NCBI GenBank assembly: GCA_934591845.1
Contig: CAKTPO010000029.1
Span: 1 to 22,631, forward strand
Reading direction: 5' to 3'
Length of the DNA stretch: 22,631 nucleotides
From: an uncultured Oscillospiraceae bacterium
Lineage (GTDB): Bacteria; Bacillota; Clostridia; Oscillospirales; Oscillospiraceae
Part shown: positions 22,228 to 22,631 of the stretch, one piece after another
Layout: each line of letters starts with the position of its first letter
Numbering within the stretch: the stretch's first letter is position 1
Position numbers and translations under genes: made by a program
Notes under the pieces: model-generated
What the model was told of the DNA's origin: nothing
Seen by the model: the letters and a program-made list of their open reading frames with translations, nothing else
The model's database searches: none

Positions 22228-22631
22228 ATGAGCGAGGAAATGGTGAACGGCGGCGAAATCCTGCTATACCAGAACGGTGCAGAAAAGGAAGTCGTGAATG
22301 TGGTATTTCACGATGAAAACTTCTGGCTGACACAAAAGGGTATGGCAGAACTTTTCGGTGTCAAAGTGCCTGCCATCAGCAAGCACTTGAAGAACATCTT
22401 CCTGGACGAAGAATTGGATGAATCCATGGTTGTTTCCAAAATGGAAATAACCACGCCCCATGGAGCAATAGAGGGAAAGACCCAGACAAATGAGGCAAAC
22501 TTCTACAACCTCGATGCCATCATCGCCGTAGGCTACCGTGTGAACTCCAAAAAGGCCACCCGATTCCGCCAATGGGCGACGAAAACGCTGAAAGAGTACA
22601 TCCAGAAGGGCTTTGTTCTCAACGATGAGAT
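22228..22631 (+). CDS. RhuM-family protein, 3' end outside window
   Basis: 134 codons are visible from ATG 22228 (GGAG upstream), still open at the window end. ENFWLTQKGMAELFGVKVPAISKHLKNIF, NFYNLDAIIAVGYRVNSKKATRFRQWA and TLKEYIQKGFVLND are the hallmark blocks of the Virulence_RhuM (PF13310) family, usually about 330 aa. The first block looks like a helix-turn-helix. The biochemical role of the family is unknown, and the genes are frequent on mobile elements. Separate transcription unit from the mob operon. Confidence 0.86.
   Translation, partial: MSEEMVNGGEILLYQNGAEKEVVNVVFHDENFWLTQKGMAELFGVKVPAISKHLKNIFLDEELDESMVVSKMEITTPHGAIEGKTQTNEANFYNLDAIIAVGYRVNSKKATRFRQWATKTLKEYIQKGFVLNDE

Overview
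The window looks like the chromosome of a gut-type clostridium (Eubacteriales, most like Oscillospiraceae/Ruminococcaceae). The grounds are strong AAAGGAGG-type ribosome sites, a LexA of the Gram-positive kind, a T-box riboswitch, an AbrB/SpoVT fragment, a signal-peptide plus NPxTG-anchored InlB-type surface protein, and GC-rich palindromic intergenic repeats of a type I associate with this group. Family assignments rest on reading motifs in the translations; no database search was run.

Left part (1-7780) is host backbone. It opens with two tandem copies of a ~204-bp palindromic repeat, the second split by a MITE-like insert. Next is a plus-strand surface protein of about eight List_Bact/InlB B repeats (814-3921). 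Convergent to it, on the minus strand, is a tryptophan-type ABC uptake operon: lipoprotein, permease, ATPase (trpX-trpY-trpZ order). The operon has its own promoter and a complete T-box leader whose specifier codon reads UGG (Trp). Between the T-box terminator and the first gene lies a 9-codon ORF with a perfect AGGAGG and a Trp codon just before its stop, a candidate second tryptophan sensor. lexA lies upstream on the same strand.

Middle part (7800-17900) is an island of decay and insertion. It holds 5'-truncated TIGR02452/PARG-like, frameshifted ATPase and 3'-truncated AbrB remnants, then a 3.3-kb IS66-family element with tnpA-tnpB-tnpC and two passenger ORFs. The IS66 directly abuts a 137-bp right-end remnant of an IS1182-family element. 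A visibly AT-rich three-gene minus-strand operon follows (112-aa unknown, 293-aa protein with a C-terminal XRE helix-turn-helix, 242-aa two-transmembrane protein) with a near-consensus promoter and a candidate operator. It is closed off by a full IS1182 whose transposase carries one in-frame TGA. The IS end stops at the base before the stop codon of a minus-strand PF01637-type ATPase. The three-gene operon is the best candidate for an undescribed system; no homology could be tested and its function is unknown.

Right part (17900-22631) is a mobilizable-element module on the plus strand. A highly structured 5' region with a 10-bp long-range closing helix precedes parM/stbA and an overlapping ParR-like ribbon-helix-helix gene. 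Two perfect hairpins (candidate oriT) lead into mobC, a MOBP-like relaxase and a small unknown gene, then a strong terminator. A RhuM-family gene with its own promoter runs off the end. No type IV secretion genes are visible, so the element would depend on a helper, or they lie outside the window.
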